Below, piece by piece: positions 13,579 to 24,409 of a stretch of DNA of 64,000 bases (position 1 is its first letter; every line of letters begins with the position of its first letter). Below the pieces are notes generated by a model. The model worked only from the letters and a program-made list of their open reading frames with translations, was not told the DNA's origin and made no database searches. The DNA is taken from the NCBI GenBank assembly GCA_963082875.1, contig OY720097.1:16128501-16192500 (forward strand), written 5' to 3'. The translations under genes were made by a program, and so were the position numbers. This stretch comes from Corella eumyota (Eukaryota; Chordata; Ascidiacea; Phlebobranchia; Corellidae).

Positions 13579-16500
13579 ATGGACATCTCACATAGAAGTG
13601 TGGGTTTAATTATTATTTTTAGTTTCTTTGTTTGCGCATTTACCGCCCCCTTAAGTCCTATTGCAGGTAAGCTAAATTTTAGATTTGGATTTTAACTTAG
13701 GCCCATATAAACCGGCCGCGTGGTGTAGTGGTAAGAACACTTGCTACACCACACATGAGGTCGTTGGTTCAAATCCCACAGATCTCATGCTGTAGCGCCC
13801 TTAAGTAAGGCGCTATAAACGGTACAAACTCCTGCTGGGCCAGCACTTAATCAGCAGCATAATTATTGGGCAATTATAATCTATAATATCCCAAACTGTC
13901 ACAAGCAACTCGAGACTGGATCGGAGTAACTAATGTTACTCTATGTAAAGATATATACAAAAAAAATAAATAAACAGCAATAATCTAAAATAAGTATATA
14001 CATCTAATAATTAAATATCATTAAATTTTTGTTGGGTACAAACTTTAACTTATGCTTTTTGGTACAAACTTTAACTTATGCTTTTTTGAGTGTGCTTTTA
14101 CTTAAAATAATTTCTACCATTTTTTCAAAAAGATAACAACCCATCCGAAGAAGATGCTGTTGGGAGTCCTCCATTTGATAATGTTAACATAGCTCATTCA
14201 ATCGAAAATAAAGATCCTATAGTATCTGCTAATAATTTAAACAGCGGTGTTGATAACATGAACAATCCCGAATTGAAGAGCGACAACCAAAAAAAAAATC
14301 CAGTTGTTGTAGCTGAAAACAGTTTTCCAAATAACAAGATTCCTACTAATTCAGATTTAAATTCTAACACTCCAATAGATCAAAATGGAAATAATTTTTC
14401 TGAAAATAATGATGATCCAGAAAAAGACAGTGATGACCCTGATATGGACATAGATTCCGATGATAATATCATTAATAACGTTGGAAATTTGAACGCACTG
14501 CAGAATGAAGATGACAAAACTTTAGACAATGATAGTCAAAATAAAACACTTGATGATGTAGCTGAAACTGTTGTTGATCAGAAAACTAAAAATGGATCAG
14601 ATAATGTTGTTAATGCTAATCTCCTAGTAAGTAATGCTGACAATGCAGACAATGCTGATAAGGAACCGGTGGTCGAAAATTCTAAGGGTCCAGAAAATGA
14701 TAGTGAGTCACAAGGTGTTAAAAGTAGTTTTCTCCCTGAGAACCCTGATGTCAATGAAGATAAAGAAGAAAGTGTGACCAAGTTAGTTGAAATAACTAAT
14801 GATGAAGAAACTGAAAATACTGTTGAAAATGATACTGGATCAGATAATATTGAAAACGGTATTCCCCCAGAAACGGATGATATTAATAAAAAAGGCGAAG
14901 ATAATGCTGGCAAAGTATCTGAAAATGCTAACAATCCAGAAAATAAAGGTACTGTTGAAAACGATAATGTAGATAAGTCAAATGGTCCAGAAATTGACGA
15001 AACAGAAGAAAACGATGGTAAACCAGATGATGTTGGAAATAATAATAATGACACTAAAAATGTAAATGAAAATGGTGGTAAAACAATTGAAACTGATATT
15101 AGTACCAAAAATGATGATCCCAATGGAAATGTTGTAGAAAATGATGATAAAGTAGCGGAAAATGCTAACAATACAAAAAATGAAGGTAGAGTTGAAATAG
15201 ATGCTGGATTAGATAATATTGAAAAGGGTGATCACCCAGAAAAGGATGCAGAAAATGTTGATAATTCTAAGGGTCCAGAAAATGAGGAAACAGACGAAAA
15301 TAATGGTACATTAGATAATGTTAACAATAATAATAATGATATCAATAAAGGTAAAGAAGAAAATTCCGATGAGGTATTTGAAAATGGTGATAATCTAGAA
15401 GGTGATGGTAGCAAAAAAAAGGGTGTAGAAAACGCTAATGAATTACCTGAAAATGGTAAGGGTCTAGATAATGAAGGTACAGTTACCAATAATGTTGAAT
15501 CAGATAATGTTGAGAAAAATAATCACTCAGAAAATAATGATACCAAAAACAATGATGCTGAAAATGATAATGATGATGAAAATGACGATAAAGTAAATGA
15601 AAATGATAATAAAATAGAAAATGAGGAAAATGGTGAAAATGATGCTGGATCAAAACATGTTGAAAACGACAATCTTCCAGAGAACAATGAAATTAATAAA
15701 AATGTTGAAAATACTGAAGATGGTAAAGAAGTAGAAGAAAATGTGTATGATGTGGATGAGGGTGACAATAATGATTTTAATCCCCCAGAGAATGAAGCAG
15801 ATGAGAATGATGATGGTGGAAATGTTGAAACAATAGAACAAGATGAAGAAATGGAAATCAATAATAATAATTTATCAATTGAGGATGATATGAATGATGA
15901 TGGTGAAGATGATTATGATGGAGAAGATGTTGATTACATGGGGGGTGATAATGATGTTCTTATAGATACAAGTAATTCATTTTAGATGTAAAATAAAACT
16001 TGACAGTCTAGCTAATGATGTATTTTTTATGTTTAATTGAGTTTATAAAATATTTTGTTTTATTTTTGTAGATGCTGAAGAAGTTGATACCATTCACAAT
16101 GGAGGAGTAAACAATGTAAGTTAATTTAACAATGCACAAACCAAATTATATTACCAGTCTTGTTTTCTAACTTTTATCAAATAAAATATTTTCCAGGTTC
16201 GAACTTCCTATGAAAAAGAGGAAGAAAGTCATTTCTTTTCTTTGTTCTTATTTGCGGTAGTAGGTTGTGTCGTCTTGTACTTGCTTTATCACAACAGGAG
16301 AAAGGTGTGCAGTAGTCTTATTTTTGTGAGTTGTTCTTACGAGTGCTTTATGTTGTTTCAAAATCATTCACTTCCCAAATCACTTTAATTTATGTTATAG
16401 TTGTTGGTGAAATGCATGCTTGTTAAGTATTGTGATTTTGAAGGATTTGTTTTGTAATGACATAAAGTAATCATAAAAATAACTTAATTTAAAAATAATT

Positions 16501-16733
16501 AAGACATTAAATTTTTTTTTTAATTAAAGGTAATAGATTTGTATTGGTAAAGTATGCCAACTTTAGATTTTATAAAATAGAGTTGTGTAAATGTTTAGGC
16601 TGCAGCATATGTTTTCCGAAATGGTAGCCAACGAAATACTGGAAGTAGATATAAGAGTTACAGTGGAGCTTCGTATCAAAAACTAGACACTGATGAGTCC
16701 GCAAAGGAATCACTTAAATCCTATGTATTTTAA
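13579..16733 (+). CDS. TGOLN2: TGN38/TGOLN2-like trans-Golgi integral membrane protein
   Basis: Type I membrane protein expected to cycle between the trans-Golgi network and plasma membrane. Exons 13579-13666, 14133-15971, 16072-16115, 16197-16304 and 16599-16733 join in perfect phase to 737 residues. The N-terminus is a signal peptide (hydrophobic run LIIIFSFFVCAF). The ~610-residue lumenal part is extremely rich in Asn, Asp and Glu and made of imperfect repeats. A single TM (LFLFAVVGCVVLYLL) is followed by YHNRRK and then SYQKLD, a YxxPhi sorting signal. In TGN38/TGOLN2 the same order (TM, YHNKRK, YQRL) is the hallmark; KCT2 is the nearest alternative family. Reading through the donor at 15972 gives an in-frame stop at 15983-15985, so an unspliced transcript would encode a soluble form without TM. 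A SINE sits in intron 1. Confidence 0.72.
13714..13977 (+). repeat. tRNA-derived SINE in intron 1 of the TGN38-like gene
   Basis: The 5' end reads like a tRNA: a pol III A-box-like TGGTGTAGTGGTAAG at 13721-13735 and a B box GGTTCAAATCC at 13766-13776 with normal spacing. A ~190-bp non-tRNA body follows, ending in an A-rich tail (AAAAAAATAAATAAA near 13960-13975). This is the classical SINE plan. It is in sense orientation with the host gene. I found no clear target-site duplication, which suggests age. Ciona has a described composite SINE family (Cics-1); membership is possible but unchecked. Confidence 0.72.
14035..14086 (+). repeat. 26-bp perfect tandem duplication
   Basis: Two adjacent identical 26-bp copies beginning GGTACAAACTTTAAC (14035-14060 and 14061-14086), just downstream of the SINE and upstream of the acceptor of the large lumenal exon. 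Likely a recent replication-slippage product in the intron. Confidence 0.85.
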
Positions 16734-17680
16734 AGGCAAACAATTATTAAATTGTAGTAGTTAAACATATTTATTATTGCACAATTTTTTTTTGATTACA
16801 ATGTAGATTGACTTTCTTAGTTTAAACCCCTTCCATCCTTTGTTTTAGAAAAACTTTTTTAGACGTTATTTTTTGCAAGTTGCTCAAAATTGTTTTAGGT
16901 TTGCCAAATTTAATTTGTGCATTATGCATTTGCGATAGGGGTTTAAGTATTAATGTTATTTTTAAAACCATCAAGGTACACTTATTAGTATTGTCACATA
17001 TTAGTTACATGCTATCCTTTGTAATTTTTCTAAAGCTTTTATAATCAATTCTTATAAATAGAGGTAGTGTTTTTAAAAAACATGTAGAATGGTCATAATA
17101 TTCTAGTATTGAAGCCCTTTATTTAGTTTTTCACTGTAAAATCCGCTTTATCACTCTATAAACTAATATATTAAACATTTTTTAACTCAAATTATTTTAA
17201 CATAGACTACGTGATTATAAAAGAAAAAATGTGTTGGTGCAAAAGACACAATTTTTATCCCAAAATGCATATTATAAAATACCTTATGCTAACAGAAGTA
17301 TGTTTGCATTATGTGTTTAATTATTTCCTGTATTATACTCCGCATTATTTAAACTTATGTTCTTGTGCTTTTGTATGAAGTCACTAAGTTGCTTTTTAGT
17401 AAAAGAAAACATAAAAAAATATGTTGAACAATTTTTAAGGATTGAAAAAAACACATAAGACAGCATTGACACTTGACAAAGAAAACTCATGATACAATAA
17501 AAAATGAATTTAAGATATACAATATATTGCAAGAATGTAGAAATGAAGGATGTGGCGGTGTTAATAAATAGCAAATTAATCTCATTTTCTAAAATCTCAT
17601 TGACAGTAAAAATTCACACAGCTAGTTATCTACCAAATTTGAATGTATAAGCCTAACTATTGCACTAAATAATAATACAT
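16734..17680. other. Convergent 3' region, no gene seen
   Basis: AT-rich interval between the stops of the TGN38-like gene (+) and the SPMIP2-like gene (-). It probably consists of the two 3' UTRs. Short open frames here have no family resemblance and no splice support. No repeat or RNA gene is recognised. Confidence 0.55.
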
Positions 17681-19059
17681 TTAATACTGTTGTTTCGAAG
17701 TAAAACTACTTTCGGATGACGAATTATCGTTAAAATTTTTGCGATAATGTGAAGTGTTTTCATAATATTCACGATTATCAAAAGAGCTTATTGACCTGTA
17801 AAAAATATTTGGGTTAAATCTTAGAGTTTTTAACTATTTACTCTTATGTACCCCATTGTATGTAAAATGATTGGTATTTAGGCAATTATATTTGATCAAC
17901 CTGACAGGGGCAGAAGAAGGTCTAAGTGCATGCTTAGAAGAAGGGGGAGGGGTCCAAGGATTTTGATAAAGATGAGTGTGTCTGTTTTCAGCACTCTGGC
18001 GAAATTCTCCCCTCTAGTAAAAAAAATTTTTTTTTTTAAGTTAAGGTTTGAAATTTAAAATTCATATAAAATCAAATGTGATACTAAACCTTATACTCTT
18101 AAACATAATGTAATTTCCATCCACTCTTTAATTATAACACATAGATGCAACATTTTAATTGTAAATACTAAAACCTTATTTTAAAGTTAATAATATTTTA
18201 ACTGTTATTTGTTGACGGGATTGCAACACAGATCGATCAGCAAAGTTAGTCACACCCCATCCAATTTCACCAACTCGCTTGTGCTTGGGTAAAATAGCGG
18301 GTGCATTAAGTGGATCTGGCCTTAAGAAGTAGAGAAATATAAATTGGTTTTAAAAAATATAGTTTAAATTTATTAAAAAATTTAAGCAAATTTTTCTTAT
18401 AATCTATTATCGATTTAAAGCAATCGATATATTGCCATATTTTTCAGTGCCCAATAAGTTATTCAAATAATTTAAAAATTATAAAAACGGGAAATGTATA
18501 ACAGGCCTCTGAGAATAAACCTGTATAGATAAGCGAGTTCACTTGTTCCCTCTGGAGACATTGTTCCAATACCAACATACCGGTTTTCCTCTGCCACAGT
18601 CACTCTTTGATTTGTTATTCCATCGGGACCTAAGAATAACAAATTCAAAAAGTTATTGATATTTATAACCGTATTTATAATGTTTTTAAATTTAAGGATA
18701 TAGCAAACCAATTTAAATTATTTAGATATATAAATATTTTTTAAATCTAAGTAAAGCTAGAATAATTTTAAATTAGAGATTAGCTCAATTTAAATTAGTT
18801 TACTTTATTAACCAATTAAAGTGCTTTCTTTAAACTAATTTAGTATTATATTACAATTAACAATGTTTTCATTGTTTAATTAAGTTTCACATCAAATAAC
18901 AGATTTAATTGTAAAGATATTAAATGTCACACTTTTGTTGTCCTACAAACACTTACCTGTAAACAACATTCTACGACCAGTAGCATTTATCCCTATTGGC
19001 CAAACATAACGTTTGGTCACGGGATCAAAAGCTTCAGTGTCTATCCCAAAATATGTCAT
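17681..19059 (-). CDS. Sperm/ciliary microtubule inner protein-like (SPMIP2/C4orf45-like)
   Basis: Small protein of about 190 residues in five minus-strand exons: 19059 to about 18958, about 18630-18525, about 18320-18204, about 18016-17903, and about 17798-17681. All phases agree. The translation starts MTYFGIDTEAFDPV and includes TGPDGITNQRV, the segment RYVGIG, SELAYLYRPDP, VGEIGWGV, RGEFRQSAENRHTHLYQNPW and a Ser/Asn-rich tail ending SKQQY. From memory the blocks YTGPDG, SELxYLxRP, VGEIGWGV and RGEFRQAxE...YQNPW are those of vertebrate C4orf45/SPMIP2, a protein inside the doublet microtubules of sperm flagella. The assignment rests on remembered motifs. The gene stands head-to-head with the SLC26 gene. 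Confidence 0.55.
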
Positions 19060-19672
19060 TTTAACAGATTTTTTGCTGTGGGTGAATTAGTTAAAGGGCA
19101 TATATTAATGTGCTTTTCATAATCTTATTTTATTTAGTAAGGTTTTTTGAATATATTAACTGTTGTCTAACTATTATCAGTTATTAGGTGCTCATCTTCT
19201 AAAATTATTTTGTCAGTTAAGTAACAGTTATAAATTGATTGCGTTTGGGCTAAAATTGACGAAAATTGTCAGGTACCATAGCAACCAATGACGTTTAATA
19301 TCCTGGTAATCGGATTAAAAATTAAATTTAATGAATACAGAATAGCATACTCATTAAGTTATAATATTATTTATTGCAATAATTCATTTGATTTTTTTAG
19401 TTTACGTTTAAAATAATCTTTTTTTATTTATTTTAACCTAAAACTAACAAAATATATTATCTGTGACTACAGAATGCTCAATCAAGGGTATTTCCCGAAG
19501 CATGACATGTTAGTGATTTGAAAAAAAAACAGTAGAGACAACTGCAGGGGCACTATGTAAAAGGCAAAGTATATATATAAAGTATATATATATGTTTTCA
19601 TCCGATTGCAAAGTAAATTTAGTTTGGAAACGTGGCAATAAAAATGTGGCACACAGGGGTTATGACGTCATT

Positions 19673-19680
19673 TCTGCCAA
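19673..19680. promoter_or_regulatory. CRE palindrome TGACGTCA
   Basis: Perfect palindromic CRE/ATF motif about 170 bp upstream of the SLC26 start, directly before the 60-bp tandem repeat. Functional status is inferred from position only. Confidence 0.4.
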
Positions 19681-19779
19681 AAACTGATAATCGAAATACA
19701 TAATTTCGTCGAATAATGCATAATTTCGTCGAATAATGAAAAACTGATAATCGAAATACATAATTTCGTCAAATAATGC
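19681..19779 (+). repeat. 60-bp-period tandem repeat with an internal 20-bp duplication
   Basis: A segment beginning AAACTGATAATCGAAATACA at 19681 recurs at 19741. Within the first unit the 20-bp piece CATAATTTCGTCGAATAATG is present twice in succession (from about 19699). The copies differ by about one base, so the array is young. Confidence 0.85.
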
Positions 19780-19851
19780 TCCCGTTGACCCCTTTATCCC
19801 CTTTGTGCCAACTTAAAAAATTTAAAAAAATAGACAACTTTGTTTTTAAGT

Positions 19852-22800
19852 ATGGTAGATAGTAATATAATATATACAGATGATGAGCTTTTTAAACAAT
19901 ATGGATATGTTAAAAGGAGTAATCAACCAATTTTTAATAAAATTTGGAGGAAGTTAAAGCATGGCTGTTTTTGTTCGGGTTAACATATTTTTAATTTTTC
20001 AATAATTTACCTATTGCATTCTTGGTGTTTAACTTTTAAGTTATATAAATATTGTTTAAATATAGTTCTTTATACAAACAAAATTATTTAATAGCTTGGT
20101 AACTTTATATTTTTTTGTTAAAGTTATGTTTATCTCTACTGAATGATGATTAATTAGTGGGCTATATTGTTATTTTTTTTTAGCATCCACAATTAAAAAC
20201 ACCCTAAAATCAATTTTTCCAATAAGTTTATGGTTACCAAATTACAACTTTAAACAATCAATTGTTGGTGATATAACTGCAGGATTAACTGTTGGTATTG
20301 TTCATATTCCACAAGGTAGAGGTTATTTTGTATATTTTAAATATGTTTTTTTAATTAAATTTGTGACAATATTGCTTATGATCGATAAATAGTCTGCAAA
20401 AAACTTGACAGGTATGGCATATGCGCTACTCGCTTCACTTCCTCCTATAACCGGACTATACTCATCATTTTTTCCTGTGTTAGTGTATGCAATATTTGCA
20501 ACATCAAGGCATTTGTCCATCGGGACTTTTGCCGTAGTGTCTCTCATGATTTCTGCAGTAATTGAACAGGTTCAAATATATTTTTACTACTCAAACCAGC
20601 TTTTAGTCAAAAATATTTTCACACTTTTTGTGGTTTAATCAAAAATAACTACTTTTAAAATTTTTAGAGGGTACCAGTGCCATCATGTTTTGACATCAAT
20701 ATTGCAACAAATATATCAGATATAAGTTCGACAACTCTTGAACCTTTGGATATGATTGATTGTCAACTTGCATTTCAACAAAGAAAAATTCAGATAGCAG
20801 TAGCTCTGTGTCTTTCAGTGTCTATTATACATGTAAGTTAATGTTTAAGGCCATGAGTTGTCAACATCTATTTATTTTATTATGTAAAATTTACACTATT
20901 TTGTTTTTTAGTTTATCATGTTTGTGTTGCGACTTGGTATTATCACTGTCTATTTATCCACCTACATGGTATCTGCATTTACCTGTGGTGCTGCATTGCA
21001 TGTGATGACATCACAGGTTGCTAAACTTATTGGTGTTACTGTTAAAAGCAGAACCGGCTACTTTTCTATTATTTATGTAAGGATATAAGTAATTTTTTAT
21101 TGGTTATCTACTTTAAAAACTTTTTATAGTTTGGTTATTTACACCACTATATTTTTGTTTTTAGACCTATGTTGATATAATAAAGAACATTTTAGAAATA
21201 AATTGGACAACTTTTTTAACTTCTTTTTTTTGTCTAGCTACACTTTTTATTGGAAAGGTATTTTTCTTAAACCTTTATTTTGATATATTATTTTTTATTG
21301 TAAAAAATAAATTAATCATGTAACAAATTAATATATTTTAGTAGTCTAGTTTAGGGAAAAGGTAAGTATTTAATTTTTTGTTAGGTGCCTACTTGTTTTT
21401 ATTTATTTCTAGGAAATTAATCTTAAATTCAAAAAAAGATTACCTTTTCCAATTCCATGGGAGTTAGTTGTTGTAATTTCTGCAACTATTGCTTCTTACT
21501 ATGGCATGCTCAACTTTTATTATAATGTTTCTGTCGTTGGGAATATTCCACAGGGGTAGGAAAACTGTTTTATTTGTTCAATTAAAGTAATATAATAATT
21601 TATAGGCTCTAAAACAACTTAATTAATCCTTATAAGTAATGTATTTTGTGTTTTTTTTAATCTTTTACATTATTTCAGTATTCAACCATCTTTACCCCAA
21701 GTTTCTGATATAGGTTTAACTTTTGTTGATGCCCTACCTATATCTATTGTCATATTTAGCGTTTCAATATCACTGTCTCAAATGTTTGCTGCAAAACATA
21801 AATATGATATTAACGCCAATCAAGTAGGATATTTTTTTTGTTATATAAATTGTTATTTTTTTTAACTAGCATAAATGTCAAATTTGTTTAGGAGTTGTTG
21901 GCATACAGTTTATCCAACTTGGTATCTTGTTTTTTCTGCTGCTTTCCAGCTGCACCATCTCTGTCAAGATCAAGTATTTGGGATGATACAGGTGGAACTA
22001 CGCAAGTAAATATTTATTTTATTTGAAATATAACATCTTTTAATTCAACGTTCTATTTTAACATATTATAAATGTTGATATCCGTCTTGTAGTTTTATTA
22101 GTCCTTATTTACATAATTATTGTTTTAATTTTTTATTATTGTTTTAATCTAAATATATTTATCACTGTATTTAAGGTAACAGGAATAATATCTGCACTCG
22201 TCATTTTGATTGTGTTAATTTGGATTGGTCCACTGTTTGAAAGTCTACCTCAAGCTTGTTTAGCTGCTGTGATCGTTGTTAATTTAAAATCATTATTGTT
22301 ACAATTTAAAGAGGCAAGTTATTACTATTTAATGCTGTAAAGTAAAAATGTAAAGCTCAATTTTAAATAAATCCATATCAAAACTTAGCTATTGTGTTTA
22401 CATTTTAGTAAAATACAACTTGCATTAACAATTTTTACATATTTTAATTTATAGATCAAACCATTGTATAGAGTATGTAAATCGGATGCATTGGTGTGGA
22501 TAGTAACTTGGGTATCAGTCGTGTTACTGGGAGTTGATGTTGGTCTTATATGTGGAGTTGGCATTTCTCTAATGGTGGTTATTTATAAAAGTCAAATGTA
22601 AGAGTTAATAATTTATTTTTTTTTGTAAAAATGTGTTATTTAATTCACTTTTATATAGTATTAAAGGGTACTCAATGATAAAGGTTGGAGACACAGATTT
22701 ATTTCGCAACTCCAGTCGATTTCAAGGAGATGAAATAAACAACATCAAAATTTTCAAATTTGATGGTCCGTTATACTTTGCTAATATAGAAAGGTAATTC

Positions 22801-23395
22801 AATAATTTCAAACATTTTGTGTTGCTAATACTTTTTTATCATAATTTTTTTTATTTATAATTCATTAATCAATTATAGATTTAAAACAAAGCTGTTCTTA
22901 TCCCTTGATTTGAACTCATTCAAAAAAATTCTTGATGAAAAAAGACATGCTCAGCCAGCTAGTAATGATATACTAATGATGACATCAAACGATAATACAA
23001 GTAATTCTAAATCCAACAGCTCTTCCACTTTATCACCTCAAATGTATTACCTTATTCTAAATATGGAAGCGTGTGGATTTATTGATGGTGATGGAGTAAA
23101 AATGATTAAAACCATCTACACACATTTGTTGAATTTAAATATATATTTGCTTTTCGCAAATTGCAATGGTAAGTTTTATGAAAAAAATATTTATTGTTTT
23201 AAACCTGGAAATTGTTGTTACCCTTTAATTTCTGCACATAACCAAATCTTTTTATGTTTTATATTTACAGATGAAGTTTCAAATTGCCTTAAAATCAATG
23301 TGCCAAATAATAACACAAAACTACCATCTAACATATTTTTTGTTTCTGTATTGATGGCAATTAAACATGTTAAAATAAATAAAGCAGATATTTAG
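19852..23395 (+). CDS. SLC26 family anion exchanger/sulfate transporter
   Basis: Multi-pass membrane transporter exchanging anions such as sulfate, chloride, oxalate or bicarbonate, about 700 residues. Exon 1 (19852 onward, [14 protein letters not shown]) splices in phase to the exon at about 20183. Key blocks are [20 protein letters not shown] and [17 protein letters not shown], then [16 protein letters not shown], which is the sulfate-transporter signature region. [20 protein letters not shown] follows, and then [16 protein letters not shown] in the second half of the transport core. The C-terminal STAS domain (about 22660-23395) contains a Ser/Asn-rich insertion (about 22970-23035) before the core block [17 protein letters not shown]. 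It resembles the SLC26A5/A6 branch more than A1/A2, but I cannot fix the ortholog. Introns are short; no frame damage is seen. Confidence 0.9.
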
Positions 23396-24409
23396 TTTGA
23401 ATTGCAGGATTAAACAATGCAAACTTACCTTTAATAGACCCAATTTAAAAAAAATTGTTTGTGAAATACAGCATTAAAAATTATTTAGATAAAAATGTTT
23501 TTTAAATAAAACAAATAATACAGTGGAGTATTTTGTAATTTTAGGTATTAAATAGTTAGGTTACTGGATATGTATTTTAGTGCATAATATATCGTATTTG
23601 TGAATTATTTTAGAAAAACAAAACAATTCCTCTAAATATAAATTTTCTGAATAAAAAAGACAACTAATTTTTTTGACAAACGTTTAAATAAATCACATGA
23701 ATGTTAAAGCGTAGCTTACGGTGGTCAGTATTATTTTTAAACTGTTTTTTAACCCAATACCATTGAAACTATCGCTGGTCGTTACATGGTTGCACCACGG
23801 AAATTTCACGCACGACAACTGCGGAGTTTTATTTAAAACTTACATTTTCGGGCTGTTTTGTTGAATATTATTTAATAAAAGCACATAAACATGATATCGT
23901 TTTGCCAATATTATGTAAAATTGTTGTAAACTGCAATTTAACTCATATGACTAGTCACCATTAAAAATATCGCTAGCGCGCAACAAAATTTTTGCAAACC
24001 ACAGCCTTCGAATTTCATGTTGTTTTTTAATTAATATTAACACTTTTACACGGTTTTGTTGATAACTAACAATGAACCACTTAAATGTACTAGCGTACTG
24101 TTATTGTTTAGTGGGTGTGGTATTGTTCAAATCATAAAAATGGTTAAATTGAAAATCGTTTGTTGCTTTAAAAAAAATTATAAAAAGAAATGAATGGATT
24201 AAATATTTTGTCAATTAATATTATGCTTTTGTAATATTTTGCAATTAAATGGGGTACTTATTCATTTTTAAAATAAAATCGGGTGCTTTGCAAAGAACCG
24301 GGAACCAACTTTTCACCTCTGTAATGTTTACGAAAAATATAAACAGAAAAAATAGATAAGAGAACAGACAGGCGGACAGATAAGATAGACAATACTAACA
24401 GTAATAAAA
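23396..24409. other. Intergenic: SLC26 3' UTR and ADAM17 promoter
   Basis: No coding exon seen. The first part is AT-rich 3' UTR sequence. Around 23700-24120 base composition rises, with several CG-containing words, as expected for the ADAM17 promoter. The 5' leader just before the ADAM17 ATG is purine-rich (repeated ACAGA/GATA words at 24361-24395). Confidence 0.5.

Larger units (their letters stand above)
19060..19851. promoter_or_regulatory. Divergent promoter region (SPMIP2-like / SLC26) with short repeats
   Basis: Intergenic DNA between head-to-head genes. It contains a short TATATA-rich run near 19567-19592, a perfect CRE palindrome TGACGTCA at 19673-19680 and a 60-bp-period tandem repeat at 19681-19779. 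No coding exon is visible before the SLC26 ATG at 19852. Confidence 0.5.

Noticed and set aside
13721-13790. Functional tRNA gene
   Set aside because: A and B boxes are present, but the cloverleaf is degraded and the sequence continues into a SINE body with an A-rich tail; a SINE explains it better.
14578-15861. Several long minus-strand open frames rich in Ser/Leu/Phe opposite the TGN38-like gene
   Set aside because: They are the antisense shadow of the GAA/AAT/GAT-rich acidic coding repeat; no splice, start or family support.
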